Source: Porticoccus sp963974675 (GTDB taxonomy: Bacteria; Pseudomonadota; Gammaproteobacteria; Pseudomonadales; Porticoccaceae). Taken from it: DNA of 64,000 bases. The stretch covers positions 108,500 through 172,499 of the forward strand of contig CAXBDQ010000002.1 in assembly GCA_963974675.1 (NCBI GenBank), given 5' to 3'. Positions 52,836 through 62,420 of this stretch are shown one piece after another. Each line of letters opens with the position of its first letter. Within the stretch, counting starts at the first letter, position 1. The notes under the pieces are model-generated. The model had not been told where the DNA came from, did not search any database, and was given only the letters and a program-made list of their open reading frames with translations. The position numbers and the translations under genes were made by a program.

Positions 52836-53918
52836 TTATGAAGAAAGTGTCGCCAACAGATCTGCCTGATGCTCACTAATTAAAGGCTGGACCAGCTCAT
52901 CCAACTGCCCTTCCATCACCTCATGCAATTTATACAGCGTCAGGTTTATTCGATGATCAGTGACACGGCCCTGAGAATAATTGTAAGTACGGATTCGCTC
53001 AGAACGATCACCACTACCCACCAAAGAACGGCGCTCTTCGGCAATATTTTCTGCGGCAGCTTCCTCTTGAGCATTTTTTAAACGTGCCGACAACAGCCCC
53101 ATCGCTCGTGCTTTGTTTTTATGTTGAGAGCGCTCATCCTGACACTCAACCACCAACCCTGTAGGCAGGTGGGTAATACGAATGGCTGAATCGGTTTTGT
53201 TCACGTGCTGACCACCCGCACCCGAAGCTCGAAAAGTGTCAATCCGGAGATCACCCTTATTGATATCAATCTCATCCAACGCGTCGGCTTCCGGCATAAT
53301 CGCTACGGTACAGGCAGACGTATGAACCCGCCCCTGAGATTCCGTTTCCGGCACTCGCTGAACACGATGTGCTCCCGATTCAAACTTCAGTTTGGAATAC
53401 ACACCTTTTCCGATAATCTGGCTGATAATTTCTTTATAGCCACCATGGTCACCATGGTTTTCACTGATAATGTCCACCTTCCATCGCTGGCGCTCAGCAT
53501 ATTTACAATACATGCGAAATAAGTCACCAGAAAAAATAGCGGCTTCATCACCGCCCGTACCCGCACGAATTTCTAAGAAGACATTTTTTTCGTCATTCGG
53601 ATCTTTAGGTAATAACAATTTTTGCAGTTCAGCTTCATGGGAGGAAAGCTCAGTTTCTCCAGACTTTAACTCCTCTTGTGCCATTTCCCTGATCTCTGTG
53701 TCTGCATCCTTGAGCAATAATTTAGCTTCAGAGATATTCTCCTGTACCTGCATATATTCCATGTAGGCTTTAACAATAGGCTCAAGCTCAGCATATTCCT
53801 TCGACAGGTCACGAAAGCGATTCTGATTGCCAATAACATCAGGGTCACTTAATAGTGCTCCGACCTCTTCATGCCGGTCTGCGATACTTTGTAGTTTGTC
53901 CAGAATCGACGATTTCAT
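52836..53918 (-). CDS. prfA: Peptide chain release factor 1
   Basis: A 360-residue class I release factor that reads UAA and UAG. The catalytic motif is GAGGQHVNKTDSA and the stop-codon recognition tripeptide is PET in RVPETESQGR, an RF1 form. It lies between hemA and prmC in the usual gammaproteobacterial order, 67 bases after hemA. Confidence 0.97.
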   Translation of the reverse strand: MKSSILDKLQSIADRHEEVGALLSDPDVIGNQNRFRDLSKEYAELEPIVKAYMEYMQVQENISEAKLLLKDADTEIREMAQEELKSGETELSSHEAELQKLLLPKDPNDEKNVFLEIRAGTGGDEAAIFSGDLFRMYCKYAERQRWKVDIISENHGDHGGYKEIISQIIGKGVYSKLKFESGAHRVQRVPETESQGRVHTSACTVAIMPEADALDEIDINKGDLRIDTFRASGAGGQHVNKTDSAIRITHLPTGLVVECQDERSQHKNKARAMGLLSARLKNAQEEAAAENIAEERRSLVGSGDRSERIRTYNYSQGRVTDHRINLTLYKLHEVMEGQLDELVQPLISEHQADLLATLSS

Positions 53919-53985
53919 TCAGTCTCTTTATTTTCCAGTTACGTTCTTATTCACTTGCAGTCTTATCTCAAGGCCATTTTTTAGA

Positions 53986-55287
53986 TTATTTTTTAAACTC
54001 ATTATCATCGGGATTTTTTAAACCAAACAAATCATGAGCCAGATGTATATGTTCCGTTCGCCCCTGTTCTCCCGCCTGTTTAAGGCGTGTTGTCGGAGTG
54101 TGCATAAGTTTATTTGTCAGGTTTCTCGCCAGACTTTTCAGTACCCGTTCCGGATCCTGACCTGAGCGCAAAGCAAGCAATGCTTTTTCGGTTTCCATAT
54201 CACGGGTTTCTTCCGCACTATTACGGAAAGCTCGAATGGTATCCACAACATCTAAGGCCAGCAGCTGACTCTTCCATGCATTCACTCCGGCCTCAACAAT
54301 TTCTTCTGCTTTATTCGCCGCACTTTCTCGTGAACGCATATTTTCCAGAATAACATCTTGCAGATCGTCAACCGTGTAAAGATAAACATCTTCCAGCTTG
54401 GCTACTTCCGGCTCAATATCCCGGGGGACCGCAATATCTACCATAAACACAGGTTTGTGCTTGCGTTGCTTGAGTGCAGATTCTACAGCACCCTTACCAA
54501 GGATAGGCAGCTGACTGGCAGTTGAAGAAATGACTATATCCGCACTGTGAAGAAATTCAGGAATCTCCGACAGCAATATTGCCTGGGCACCAAATTGTTG
54601 TGCCAAGTCTTGCGCCCTGCTCAAGGTTCGGTTGGCAACGGTAATACTACCTACCTGTTTATCTAGAAGGTGCCTTGCCACCAGCTCGATGGTTTCACCG
54701 GCCCCTATCAATAATGCATGCACCTCACGCAAATCAGAAAAAATCTGCTGCGAAAGGCTCACTGCCGCATAAGCAACAGATACCGGATTCTGACCAATGG
54801 CTGTTTCAGTACGCACCTGCTTTGCAATAGAAAAAGCTTGCTGAAAAAGCTGATTAAGATGTGTAGATACCTTTCCAGCATCCCTCGCCACAGCATAGGC
54901 TGACTTTAGCTGCCCCAGTATTTGCGGCTCACCTAAGATCATAGAATCGAGGCCACTAGCTACTTTCATCATATGACGGACAGCATCCTCTTGCTGATAA
55001 ACATAACAGCAATCTTCCAAGGCTAGTCGTGGCAAATGATGATACTCCGCCAACCAGTCCAAGACTTTCTCAGGACTGCCTTGTTCAGAGCCGTCATGCT
55101 TAGGGCTTAGATGAGCAACGTATATCTCTGTGCGATTGCAGGTAGAGAGAATAGCGACCTCCCCCACACCCGCCACTTCACCCGCACCCCGTAACGCCTG
55201 TACCATTTGTTCGGGCGCAAAGGCAACTTTCTCTCTTATATCGAGAGAAGCGGTACGATGATTGATTCCAAGGGCAAAAATGGTCAT
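53986..55287 (-). CDS. hemA: Glutamyl-tRNA reductase
   Basis: A 433-residue NADPH-dependent enzyme that makes glutamate-1-semialdehyde for tetrapyrroles. The opening ALGINHRTASLDIREKVAF and the catalytic Cys in ILSTCNRTEIYV are clear, as are GLDSMILGEPQILGQ and the dinucleotide-binding region ALLIGAGETIELVA. The ATG at 55287 (MTIFALG) is chosen over 55305. It is divergent from the TPR lipoprotein gene. Confidence 0.97.
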   Translation of the reverse strand: MTIFALGINHRTASLDIREKVAFAPEQMVQALRGAGEVAGVGEVAILSTCNRTEIYVAHLSPKHDGSEQGSPEKVLDWLAEYHHLPRLALEDCCYVYQQEDAVRHMMKVASGLDSMILGEPQILGQLKSAYAVARDAGKVSTHLNQLFQQAFSIAKQVRTETAIGQNPVSVAYAAVSLSQQIFSDLREVHALLIGAGETIELVARHLLDKQVGSITVANRTLSRAQDLAQQFGAQAILLSEIPEFLHSADIVISSTASQLPILGKGAVESALKQRKHKPVFMVDIAVPRDIEPEVAKLEDVYLYTVDDLQDVILENMRSRESAANKAEEIVEAGVNAWKSQLLALDVVDTIRAFRNSAEETRDMETEKALLALRSGQDPERVLKSLARNLTNKLMHTPTTRLKQAGEQGRTEHIHLAHDLFGLKNPDDNEFKK

Positions 55288-55451
55288 TAAATCAAAGCTT
55301 AGCAACGAACCTGCAATTGTCCGGCTCTATGCCCTCAAAGACAAGTAGTATTGAATCAACATTAAATTGGAATCCATAGCTTTCGTTATTGTCATAGTAT
55401 TTAGCTACAATGTTAAAAATGGCCAAAACAGTTTCACACTTAAGTATTTCT

Positions 55452-57203
55452 ATGAATAAACCTCGTATTTCTCTGCTAATGTTGGCGCTATGCACATTAT
55501 TAAGTTATGGCTGTGCCAACCAGGCAATAGAGCATACCGTCAGTGACGATCTGCCCGCCCCTACGCCCTTGCCCGAAAATCCTGAGACAACGAAACCATT
55601 AAAACCTGATTACCCTGTGCGTCCATTTGCGACAGACACCCTCTACGATTTATTAGTGGGAGAGCTGGCGGGCATTCGGAAAAATTTTGATGTCGCGCAA
55701 GAAAAATATTTTGCTCAAGCAAGACTCACTCGTGACCCAAGTGTCGTTGCTAGAGCCACTCAAATTGCAGCCTATGTTGAAAATAAACCCGTTTTATTAG
55801 AAATGTCGCTGCTGTGGGCAGAGATTGAACCTGAAAGCCTCGATGCACACAGTCTATGTGCCATGAGCCTTAGTCAATATGGTCGATTCGATGAAGCATT
55901 ACCCCATGCCGAGTTCGCTCTTGAACATGGCAATAATGAACCACTGATGAGCTTGGTCATCTCTGCCAATCGAGCAAGCAAACAACAGAGAGACACCCTA
56001 CTTCAACATTATCCAAAGCTCGAAGCCCAAATGCCAGAGAACTTATTCTTGCAACTGACCAAAGCCATGCTTCTACGCCAGCAAGGCTTGTTATCCGACG
56101 CCTTACTGGTCATCAGCCAGCTTCTCAATCAGGACGCCACCCTGCAGCCGGCTATTATGCTCAAAGCTCAGCTGCTCTATCAGCAAGGGAACAAAGAAGA
56201 AGCTGTCACCTTTATAGAGAAATCCTTAGTCAATGCCCCAGACAATCGGCGCATGCGACTTCAATTTGCAAGATTTTTGGCCGAGGATGACCTTGAAGGT
56301 GCCCACCGCCAATTGACGATTCTCGCCAAAAAATACCCCAACGATCCAGAACTCCTGTATTCATTGGCACTGGCAAGCAAGGGGCTAGGGCTTCGTGTTG
56401 AAGCACTCGATCTATTTACGCAATTAACCAGATTTCCAAGGACATCCCAGTCGGCCCACTATGAGTTGGGCGACATGGCAGAACAAGACAACAATATCGA
56501 ATCTGTCCTGATGCATTATCGCCAGGTCTTGTCTGGCCCTAAATTTATTCCCGCAGCCGTTCGCCTGAGTCGGTTCATGGCAAACCATGGCCAATTAGAT
56601 GACGCCCGCCTCTACCTCCAAAAACTACGTTTGGACAACCCACAGCAATCAGCATCGCTTTATCAGGTCGAGTCCGAATTATTAGCACAGCAACAACTGT
56701 TAGATGAAGCTTACAATGTCTTAAGCAATGCCATTCTCCAAGAGCCCAAAAATATCCAATTACTCTATATGCGCTCACTTTTAAGTGATCGCCAAAAGAA
56801 CTTCACTAATTCAGAGAAGGATCTTCGCACTATCTTGGAACAAGATTCTGATAACGCCATGGCACTCAATGCACTGGGATATACTCTGACCGTCCATACG
56901 GATCGTTTTGAAGAAGCACACCAGCTCATCGTCAGAGCATTAGAGTTAAACCCTGGGGACCCCGCCACTACCGACAGCCTAGGATGGGTTTCTTATCGAT
57001 TAGAAAACTATGAAGAAGCCATAAAATATCTTCGTCAGGCATTCCTCAAATTACCTGATCCAGAAGTTGCCGCTCATTTAGGCGAAGTCCTATGGGTAAC
57101 CGGGCAACGTGAGGAGGCAGCATCTATATGGCAGAAAATTCTGGAGCAAGACCCAGACAATGCCACTATTCGACAAACCATGGAACGCCTCAACGCGGAA
57201 TAA
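55452..57203 (+). CDS. Tetratricopeptide-repeat lipoprotein
   Basis: A 583-residue protein with a lipoprotein signal (ISLLMLALCTLLSYGC, lipid Cys after LSYG). At least eight TPR-like helix pairs span the rest, for example EEAVTFIEKSLVNAPDNRRMRLQFARF and ALNALGYTLTVHTDRFEEAHQLIVRALELNPGD in pieces. It is likely anchored in the outer membrane facing the periplasm. A TPR protein between hemA and lolB is the conserved gene order; a role in outer-membrane assembly is inferred. The ATG at 55452 is used; an upstream ATG at 55410 would bury the signal. Confidence 0.88.
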   Translation: MNKPRISLLMLALCTLLSYGCANQAIEHTVSDDLPAPTPLPENPETTKPLKPDYPVRPFATDTLYDLLVGELAGIRKNFDVAQEKYFAQARLTRDPSVVARATQIAAYVENKPVLLEMSLLWAEIEPESLDAHSLCAMSLSQYGRFDEALPHAEFALEHGNNEPLMSLVISANRASKQQRDTLLQHYPKLEAQMPENLFLQLTKAMLLRQQGLLSDALLVISQLLNQDATLQPAIMLKAQLLYQQGNKEEAVTFIEKSLVNAPDNRRMRLQFARFLAEDDLEGAHRQLTILAKKYPNDPELLYSLALASKGLGLRVEALDLFTQLTRFPRTSQSAHYELGDMAEQDNNIESVLMHYRQVLSGPKFIPAAVRLSRFMANHGQLDDARLYLQKLRLDNPQQSASLYQVESELLAQQQLLDEAYNVLSNAILQEPKNIQLLYMRSLLSDRQKNFTNSEKDLRTILEQDSDNAMALNALGYTLTVHTDRFEEAHQLIVRALELNPGDPATTDSLGWVSYRLENYEEAIKYLRQAFLKLPDPEVAAHLGEVLWVTGQREEAASIWQKILEQDPDNATIRQTMERLNAE

Positions 57204-57207
57204 CCCA

Positions 57208-57807
57208 ATGCAACTGATTATTCCGCTACTGTTAATCATCATGATCAGCGCCTGCACCACAACTCAGACTGCCCCCCCGACCATCAACAATTGGGAACAG
57301 CATGTCAGGCAGCTGGAACAACTCGACCAATGGTTGCTCGAAGGTAAGCTAGGTTACCGTGACAGCAAAAATGGGGGCAGTGCCTGGGTCAATTGGAACC
57401 AACAACAAGACAATTTTGACGTCAAACTAAACGGCCCTTTTGGAGCTGGAGCCACTAGAATCGTGGGCAGCAACCGCTTTGCCGAATTACAACGTGCAGG
57501 ACATGAGGATATTACGGCCAAATCATCTGCGGCACTCACAGAACTATTATTTGGCTGGCAATGGCCCGTAGAGCAACTGCAATTTTGGGTCCGAGGCATT
57601 CCTGCTCCCGGCCCATTAGCCATCCATGTAAACCACAACCACGATGGCACCCTTGCCCTGCTGGAGCAATCCAGCTGGACACTAACGTTTTCTAACTATC
57701 AAAAAACAGGGGACTGGGTACTACCAGGAAAAATAAAAGGTCAGCGGGGTGACTACCATTTTACTTTGGTAATAAAAAATTGGCAGCTTAGCGAGCCACC
57801 CCAATGA
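57208..57807 (+). CDS. lolB: Outer-membrane lipoprotein receptor LolB
   Basis: A 199-residue lipoprotein that accepts lipoproteins from LolA and inserts them in the outer membrane. The signal is MQLIIPLLLIIMISAC (lipid Cys at 16). The domain has WLLEGKLGYRDSKNGGSAWVNWNQ, FGAGATRIVG and the projecting hydrophobic loop with LLFGWQWPVEQL. The start 4 bases after the TPR gene stop, with no other plausible lipoprotein start, fixes the ATG at 57208. Its stop overlaps ispE as ATGA. Confidence 0.93.
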   Translation: MQLIIPLLLIIMISACTTTQTAPPTINNWEQHVRQLEQLDQWLLEGKLGYRDSKNGGSAWVNWNQQQDNFDVKLNGPFGAGATRIVGSNRFAELQRAGHEDITAKSSAALTELLFGWQWPVEQLQFWVRGIPAPGPLAIHVNHNHDGTLALLEQSSWTLTFSNYQKTGDWVLPGKIKGQRGDYHFTLVIKNWQLSEPPQ

Positions 57808-58646
57808 CATTATCGTTACCTGCTCCGGCAAAACTGAATCTATTCCTTCATATTACTGGCCGTCGAGAGGACGGTTATCACAACTTACAAACCCTGTTTC
57901 AACTGCTCGACTTTGGTGATCAGCTGGAGATTACCGCTAACCAAACTGGTGAGATTCTATTATTTCCTGCCATTCCTGGCATACCTAATGAAGAAAACCT
58001 CATCTATCGTGCGGCCAAGACAATCCAAAAATATAGTGGCTGCACTCTGGGCGCAAAAATTCAGTTACAAAAACGCCTGCCAATGGGTGGTGGGTTAGGT
58101 GGGGGGAGCAGCAATGCCGCTACAACATTGTTGGGACTCAATGCCCTGTGGCAACTGAACCTGTCCCGGGAAGAACTGCTAAAAATGGGTGCCCAAATGG
58201 GTGCTGACGTACCCGTTTTTATCCTCGGTCATACCGCTTGGGCTGAGGGTATTGGCGAACAACTCACACCCATAGAAACGCCAAATCATTGGTATCTCGT
58301 TTTAATACCCAATGTTCATGTCTCCACAGCAGAAATTTTTGCCCATCAGGGTTTGACAAGAAACACTCATCCGATCAAAATACGCGCCTTTCTCGAGCAG
58401 GGTAGCCAAAACGACTGTCAAACAGTAGTTGAAGCACTTTATCCTGAGGTAAAAAAAGCCCGCCAATGGCTGACTCAATTTGCTGAAACTCGATTGACGG
58501 GAACAGGTGCCTGCCTATTTGCCCACTTTGCTTCAGAAGCTGATGCAAAGTCTGTACTCAAACAAATACCGGCACCGTGGAAAGGTTTTGTTGCTAAAGG
58601 AGTTAATCACTCCCCACTGCTGCATAGTCTACGTCTAAAGAAGTAA
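57804..58646 (+). CDS. ispE: 4-diphosphocytidyl-2-C-methyl-D-erythritol kinase
   Basis: A 280-residue GHMP kinase of the MEP isoprenoid pathway. Start region LPAPAKLNLFLHITGRREDGYHNLQT, the ATP-binding Gly-rich loop PMGGGLGGGSSNAA and the C-terminal LTGTGACLFAHF are all typical. It is translationally coupled to lolB and ends 4 bases before tRNA(Gln). Confidence 0.96.
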   Translation: MTLSLPAPAKLNLFLHITGRREDGYHNLQTLFQLLDFGDQLEITANQTGEILLFPAIPGIPNEENLIYRAAKTIQKYSGCTLGAKIQLQKRLPMGGGLGGGSSNAATTLLGLNALWQLNLSREELLKMGAQMGADVPVFILGHTAWAEGIGEQLTPIETPNHWYLVLIPNVHVSTAEIFAHQGLTRNTHPIKIRAFLEQGSQNDCQTVVEALYPEVKKARQWLTQFAETRLTGTGACLFAHFASEADAKSVLKQIPAPWKGFVAKGVNHSPLLHSLRLKK

Positions 58647-58650
58647 CCAC

Positions 58651-58726
58651 TGGGGTGTGGCCAAGCGGTTAAGGCAGCGGCTTTTGATGCCGCCATTCGC
58701 AGGTTCGAATCCTCCCACCCCAGCCA
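58651..58726 (+). tRNA. tRNA-Gln (anticodon TTG)
   Basis: A 76-base cloverleaf: acceptor TGGGGTG pairs with CACCCCA, anticodon stem GCGGC/GCCGC encloses TTTTGAT with anticodon TTG, the T arm contains GGTTCGAAT, and CCA is encoded. It lies between ispE and prs, the conserved place, and is probably processed from their common transcript. Confidence 0.97.
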
Positions 58727-58776
58727 TATTCCTCTGGAACACCGGAGAAATCACACCCCCTGATCAGGAAAATGTT

Positions 58777-59718
58777 GTGGCTAACTTGATGGTTTTCTCT
58801 GGGAACGCCAACCCGGAGCTAGCAAACGAAATTGCCCGCTTTCTCGGCTTTCCACTTGGCAACGCACTCGTTTCTCAGTTCTCTGACGGTGAGATCAACA
58901 TCGAGATTCGCGAAAATGTACGCGGACGTGATGTTTTCGTTGTACAACCCACATGTGTACCCACCCACAAAAATCTGATGGAATTGATTTTGATGGTCGA
59001 TGCCCTGCGTCGTGCTTCTGCCGGTCGCATTACTGCCGTAGTCCCTTATTTTGGCTACGCTCGACAAGATCGTCGTGTGCGCTCTATCAGAGTACCCATC
59101 AGCGCCAAAGTTGTGGCAGACATGATCACTAATGTGGGTGTCGATCGTGTGATGACCGTTGACTTACACGCAGAACAAATTCAGGGGTTTTTTGACTGTG
59201 CGGTGGACAACGTTTACGGCCTTCCTGTTTTAATCGGTGATGTGCAACGTCAAAATTACCAAAATCCAACCGTAGTATCTCCGGATATTGGTGGTGTCGT
59301 TCGCGCACGAGCTATGGCAAAACAGCTCAATACAGATTTAGCTATTATCGACAAACGTCGCCCTGAGGCCAACCAGATTGAGGTGATGAACCTTATCGGT
59401 GATGTAGAAGGTCGCACCTGTATCCTTATGGATGACATCGTCGATACTGCAGGCACTCTGTGCAAAGCTGCGGATGCCCTGAAAGATCGCGGAGCCACAA
59501 AAGTCGTAGCCTATTGCACCCACCCGGTCTTTTCTGGAAAAGCTATCGAAAACATCGAAAAGTCAGCGTTGGATACCATGGTTGTCACCAACAGTATTCC
59601 TCTAAGTGAAGCTGCACGAAAAAGTAAATACATACGAGTCCTGAGTCTGGGACAAATGCTGGCAGAGGCAATGCGCCGCGTCAGCAATGAAGAATCCATC
59701 AGTGCTATGTTCGACTAG
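58777..59718 (+). CDS. prs: Ribose-phosphate pyrophosphokinase
   Basis: A 313-residue enzyme making PRPP from ribose 5-phosphate and ATP. Motifs: FSGNANPELANEIA, the FSDGEINIEIRENVRG substrate region, VVPYFGYARQDRR flexible loop, and the PRPP-binding ILMDDIVDTAGT. I place the start at GTG 58777 (MANLMVFSGNA) because AGGAA at 58766-58770 fits it and the length equals known Pseudomonas Prs; ATG 58789 is the alternative. The open frame extends upstream through the tRNA gene, which is not coding. Confidence 0.95.
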   Translation: MANLMVFSGNANPELANEIARFLGFPLGNALVSQFSDGEINIEIRENVRGRDVFVVQPTCVPTHKNLMELILMVDALRRASAGRITAVVPYFGYARQDRRVRSIRVPISAKVVADMITNVGVDRVMTVDLHAEQIQGFFDCAVDNVYGLPVLIGDVQRQNYQNPTVVSPDIGGVVRARAMAKQLNTDLAIIDKRRPEANQIEVMNLIGDVEGRTCILMDDIVDTAGTLCKAADALKDRGATKVVAYCTHPVFSGKAIENIEKSALDTMVVTNSIPLSEAARKSKYIRVLSLGQMLAEAMRRVSNEESISAMFD

Positions 59719-59855
59719 GGTTTAACCAACCTGAAATTTGGCCAAACATAGCAACTGGATAACTAACTGCCCAACTATCTATTTACGGGCTATTTAAAAC
59801 TCCCCCGTCAATTCTGGTCGCGGATTGATTTGGGAATACATCAGGAGTCAAGGCA

Positions 59856-60509
59856 ATGTCCAATGATTTTCAATTGAATGCAACGATCCGTAACGACATG
59901 GGGAAAGGTGCGAGCCGCCGCCTGCGTCGTTTGGCCAAAGTAGTACCCGCCATCATTTACGGTGGAAAAAACGCACCTCAAAATATCAGTCTCGCTCAAA
60001 ATGAATTAGAGCATGCACTGCAAAATGAAGCGTTTTATTCGCACATTATTACGCTTGACGTGGAAGGTAAAACTGAAGATGTGATTCTGAAAGATGTTCA
60101 GCGTCACCCTGCTAAGCCGGTTATTCTGCACGTTGATTTCCTCCGCGTCAGTAAAACCCAAAAACTTCAGACCAAAGTACCCCTCCACTTTATCAATGAA
60201 GAGACCTGTGTGGGCGTGAAGCTGAGTGGTGGTAATATCTCTCACAACATGACCGAGCTCGACATTTCCTGTTTACCAGGTGACTTGCCTGAGTATATTG
60301 AAGTAGATGTTGCTGAGGTTGAAATGGGCCAGATTCTACATATTTCTGATATTACACTGCCTAAAGGTGTAGAAAGTGTTGGGTTGAGCCACGGCGAAGA
60401 GCACGATCTACCCATTTTCACTGTCAACAAGCCTAAAGCCGCAACAGTAGAAACTGAAGATGCTGAAGGCCAAGAAGAGGAAGACCAAGAAGAGGAAGAC
60501 AAAGAGTAA
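59856..60509 (+). CDS. rplY: 50S ribosomal protein L25/general stress protein Ctc
   Basis: A 217-residue long-form L25: an N-terminal 5S rRNA-binding domain (NDMGKGASRRLRRLAKVVPAIIYGG in pieces) plus the C-terminal TL5 domain. An acidic tail (ETEDAEGQEEEDQEEEDKE) ends it. AGGAGT precedes the ATG. The prs-rplY-pth-ychF order is conserved. Confidence 0.95.
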   Translation: MSNDFQLNATIRNDMGKGASRRLRRLAKVVPAIIYGGKNAPQNISLAQNELEHALQNEAFYSHIITLDVEGKTEDVILKDVQRHPAKPVILHVDFLRVSKTQKLQTKVPLHFINEETCVGVKLSGGNISHNMTELDISCLPGDLPEYIEVDVAEVEMGQILHISDITLPKGVESVGLSHGEEHDLPIFTVNKPKAATVETEDAEGQEEEDQEEEDKE

Positions 60510-60550
60510 TCTTCTCAATCTAACCTCCTTCTACCAAAGAGGCTCCGACA

Positions 60551-61132
60551 TTGGACACACCTGTTCAACTTATTGTCGGCCTGGGAAACCCAGGCCCGCA
60601 GTATGAACATACCCGTCACAATGCCGGGGCCGATTTTGTTTTCGCCCTATCAGAATTCTGTGGTATTACACTAAAACCAGAACGAAAATTTTTTGGTGCA
60701 ACAGCTAGGGTCAGACTAGAGGGTCACGATGTCTGGCTTTTGTTGCCGGACACCTATATGAACCTCAGCGGTAAAGCTGTTACAGCCATAGCTGGGTTTT
60801 ATCAAATCCCTCCGGAAGCTATTTTAATTGCACACGACGAACTCGACCTTAGCCCCGGAACATCTCGGCTAAAAATAGGTGGAGGCCACGGTGGGCACAA
60901 TGGGCTAAAAGATACCATTAAGGCACTGGGCAATAATCGTGACTTTGCCCGACTACGCATAGGAATAGGCCATCCTGGACACGCAAGTGACGTGGTCAAT
61001 TTTGTTTTGCGAAAAGCACCACAAAATGAGCAACAACTCATTAACCAAAGTATTGATGACGCTGTACGTGTCATGCCCCTGGCTATTAAAGGGCAATGGA
61101 ACAGCGCCATGAAAGAGCTGCATTCGCAGTAA
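60551..61132 (+). CDS. pth: Peptidyl-tRNA hydrolase
   Basis: A 193-residue enzyme that releases peptides from dropped-off peptidyl-tRNA. LIVGLGNPGPQYEHTRHNAGADFV has the catalytic His (HTRHNAG), and the DELDLSPG and GGHGGHNGLKD stretches follow. The start codon is TTG at 60551 with AGAGG at 60537-60541; no ATG is available upstream of the conserved region. Confidence 0.95.
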   Translation: MDTPVQLIVGLGNPGPQYEHTRHNAGADFVFALSEFCGITLKPERKFFGATARVRLEGHDVWLLLPDTYMNLSGKAVTAIAGFYQIPPEAILIAHDELDLSPGTSRLKIGGGHGGHNGLKDTIKALGNNRDFARLRIGIGHPGHASDVVNFVLRKAPQNEQQLINQSIDDAVRVMPLAIKGQWNSAMKELHSQ

Positions 61133-61186
61133 AACATTTAATCTGCTGGCTTGATAATAAGCTGCTGACATTTGAGAGTATGAGCA

Positions 61187-62278
61187 ATGGGTTTTAACTG
61201 CGGTATCGTCGGCCTTCCCAATGTTGGAAAATCCACACTTTTCAACGCACTAACCAAAGCGGGAATTGATGCAGCTAACTTCCCCTTCTGCACCATTGAA
61301 CCCAATACAGGCATTGTCCCCATCCCGGACCCCCGCCAAGACCGGCTGGCAGACATTGTAAACCCCGAGCGTGTCCTGGCCACTACTATGGAATTTGTGG
61401 ATATCGCAGGGCTCGTTGCCGGTGCATCCAAAGGCGAAGGCCTAGGTAATAAATTTCTCGCCAACATCAGAGAAACAGATGCTATTGCCCATGTTGTTCG
61501 CTGCTTTGATGACGAAAATGTCGTTCACGTTGAAGGGCGCATTGATCCCGCAGCCGATATTGAAGTCATCAATACAGAGTTGGCCCTTGCTGATCTTGAG
61601 ACTGTCGACAAATCTTTACAACGAGCAGCCAAAGCAGCCAAAGGTCAAGACAAAGAAGCTTTAGCACTAAAAGTGGTACTTGAAAAAATACAACCACACC
61701 TTGATGAGGCCAAACCGCTACGCTCAATGGCTCTTGACCAAGAAGAGCTTAAAATCATCAAACCCCTGAACCTGCTGACACTCAAGCCCACAATGTATAT
61801 TGCCAATGTGGATGAAGGCGGTTTTGAAAACAATCCCTATTTAGACACGGTCAGAGCAATTGCTGAATCAGAAGATGCGATTGTGGTGCCTATATGCAAC
61901 AAACTTGAAGCCGAAATTGCAGAATTAGATGATGATGAAAAATTAGAGTTTCTAGAAGAAATGGGAATGGAAGAACCCGGACTTAATCGTGTTATCCGGG
62001 CCGGCTACAATCTTTTGGGGCTGCATACTTACTTCACCGCAGGTGTTAAAGAAGTGAGAGCATGGACCATACCCCTCGGCGCTACAGCTCCACAAGCTGC
62101 AGGGAAAATTCATACCGATTTTGAAAAAGGTTTTATCCGTGCTGAAGTCATTGCCTATGACGACTTTATTGCTGGAAAAGGTGAACAGGGCGCCAAAGAT
62201 GCAGGAAAATGGCGCCTAGAGGGCAAAGACTACATTGTTAAAGATGGTGACGTTGTTCACTTCAGGTTTAACGTCTAA
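61187..62278 (+). CDS. ychF: Redox-regulated ATPase YchF
   Basis: A 363-residue Obg-related P-loop protein that prefers ATP. G1 is GIVGLPNVGKST, G3 DIAGLVAGAS, and the C-terminal TGS domain follows YFTAGVKEVRAWTI. It binds the ribosome and is linked to stress responses. It is the last gene of the prs-rplY-pth-ychF group. Confidence 0.96.
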   Translation: MGFNCGIVGLPNVGKSTLFNALTKAGIDAANFPFCTIEPNTGIVPIPDPRQDRLADIVNPERVLATTMEFVDIAGLVAGASKGEGLGNKFLANIRETDAIAHVVRCFDDENVVHVEGRIDPAADIEVINTELALADLETVDKSLQRAAKAAKGQDKEALALKVVLEKIQPHLDEAKPLRSMALDQEELKIIKPLNLLTLKPTMYIANVDEGGFENNPYLDTVRAIAESEDAIVVPICNKLEAEIAELDDDEKLEFLEEMGMEEPGLNRVIRAGYNLLGLHTYFTAGVKEVRAWTIPLGATAPQAAGKIHTDFEKGFIRAEVIAYDDFIAGKGEQGAKDAGKWRLEGKDYIVKDGDVVHFRFNV

Positions 62279-62292
62279 GCCCCCTCCAGAAA

Positions 62293-62335
62293 TTTTTATC
62301 AGGAGCCGACCACGATGATAGGCTCCTGATAAAAA
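62293..62335. repeat. Perfect 15-bp inverted repeat after ychF
   Basis: TTTTTATCAGGAGCC and GGCTCCTGATAAAAA pair perfectly around a 13-base loop, 15 bases after the ychF stop. The T-run is on the 5' side and the A-run on the 3' side on both strands, the reverse of a normal terminator tail, so its termination strength is unclear. Confidence 0.65.
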
Positions 62336-62420
62336 CAACAAAATACATCCCGCCAAAGTTTTGTTGCTACCTATAGTATTGGTTGTCCCCATAAATTTCT
62401 AATACACCTATACTGTCTTC

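Noticed and set aside
58657..58776. Upstream extension of the prs reading frame
   Set aside because: It runs through the tRNA-Gln gene and is open only by chance; the ribosome site and homologue length support 58777.
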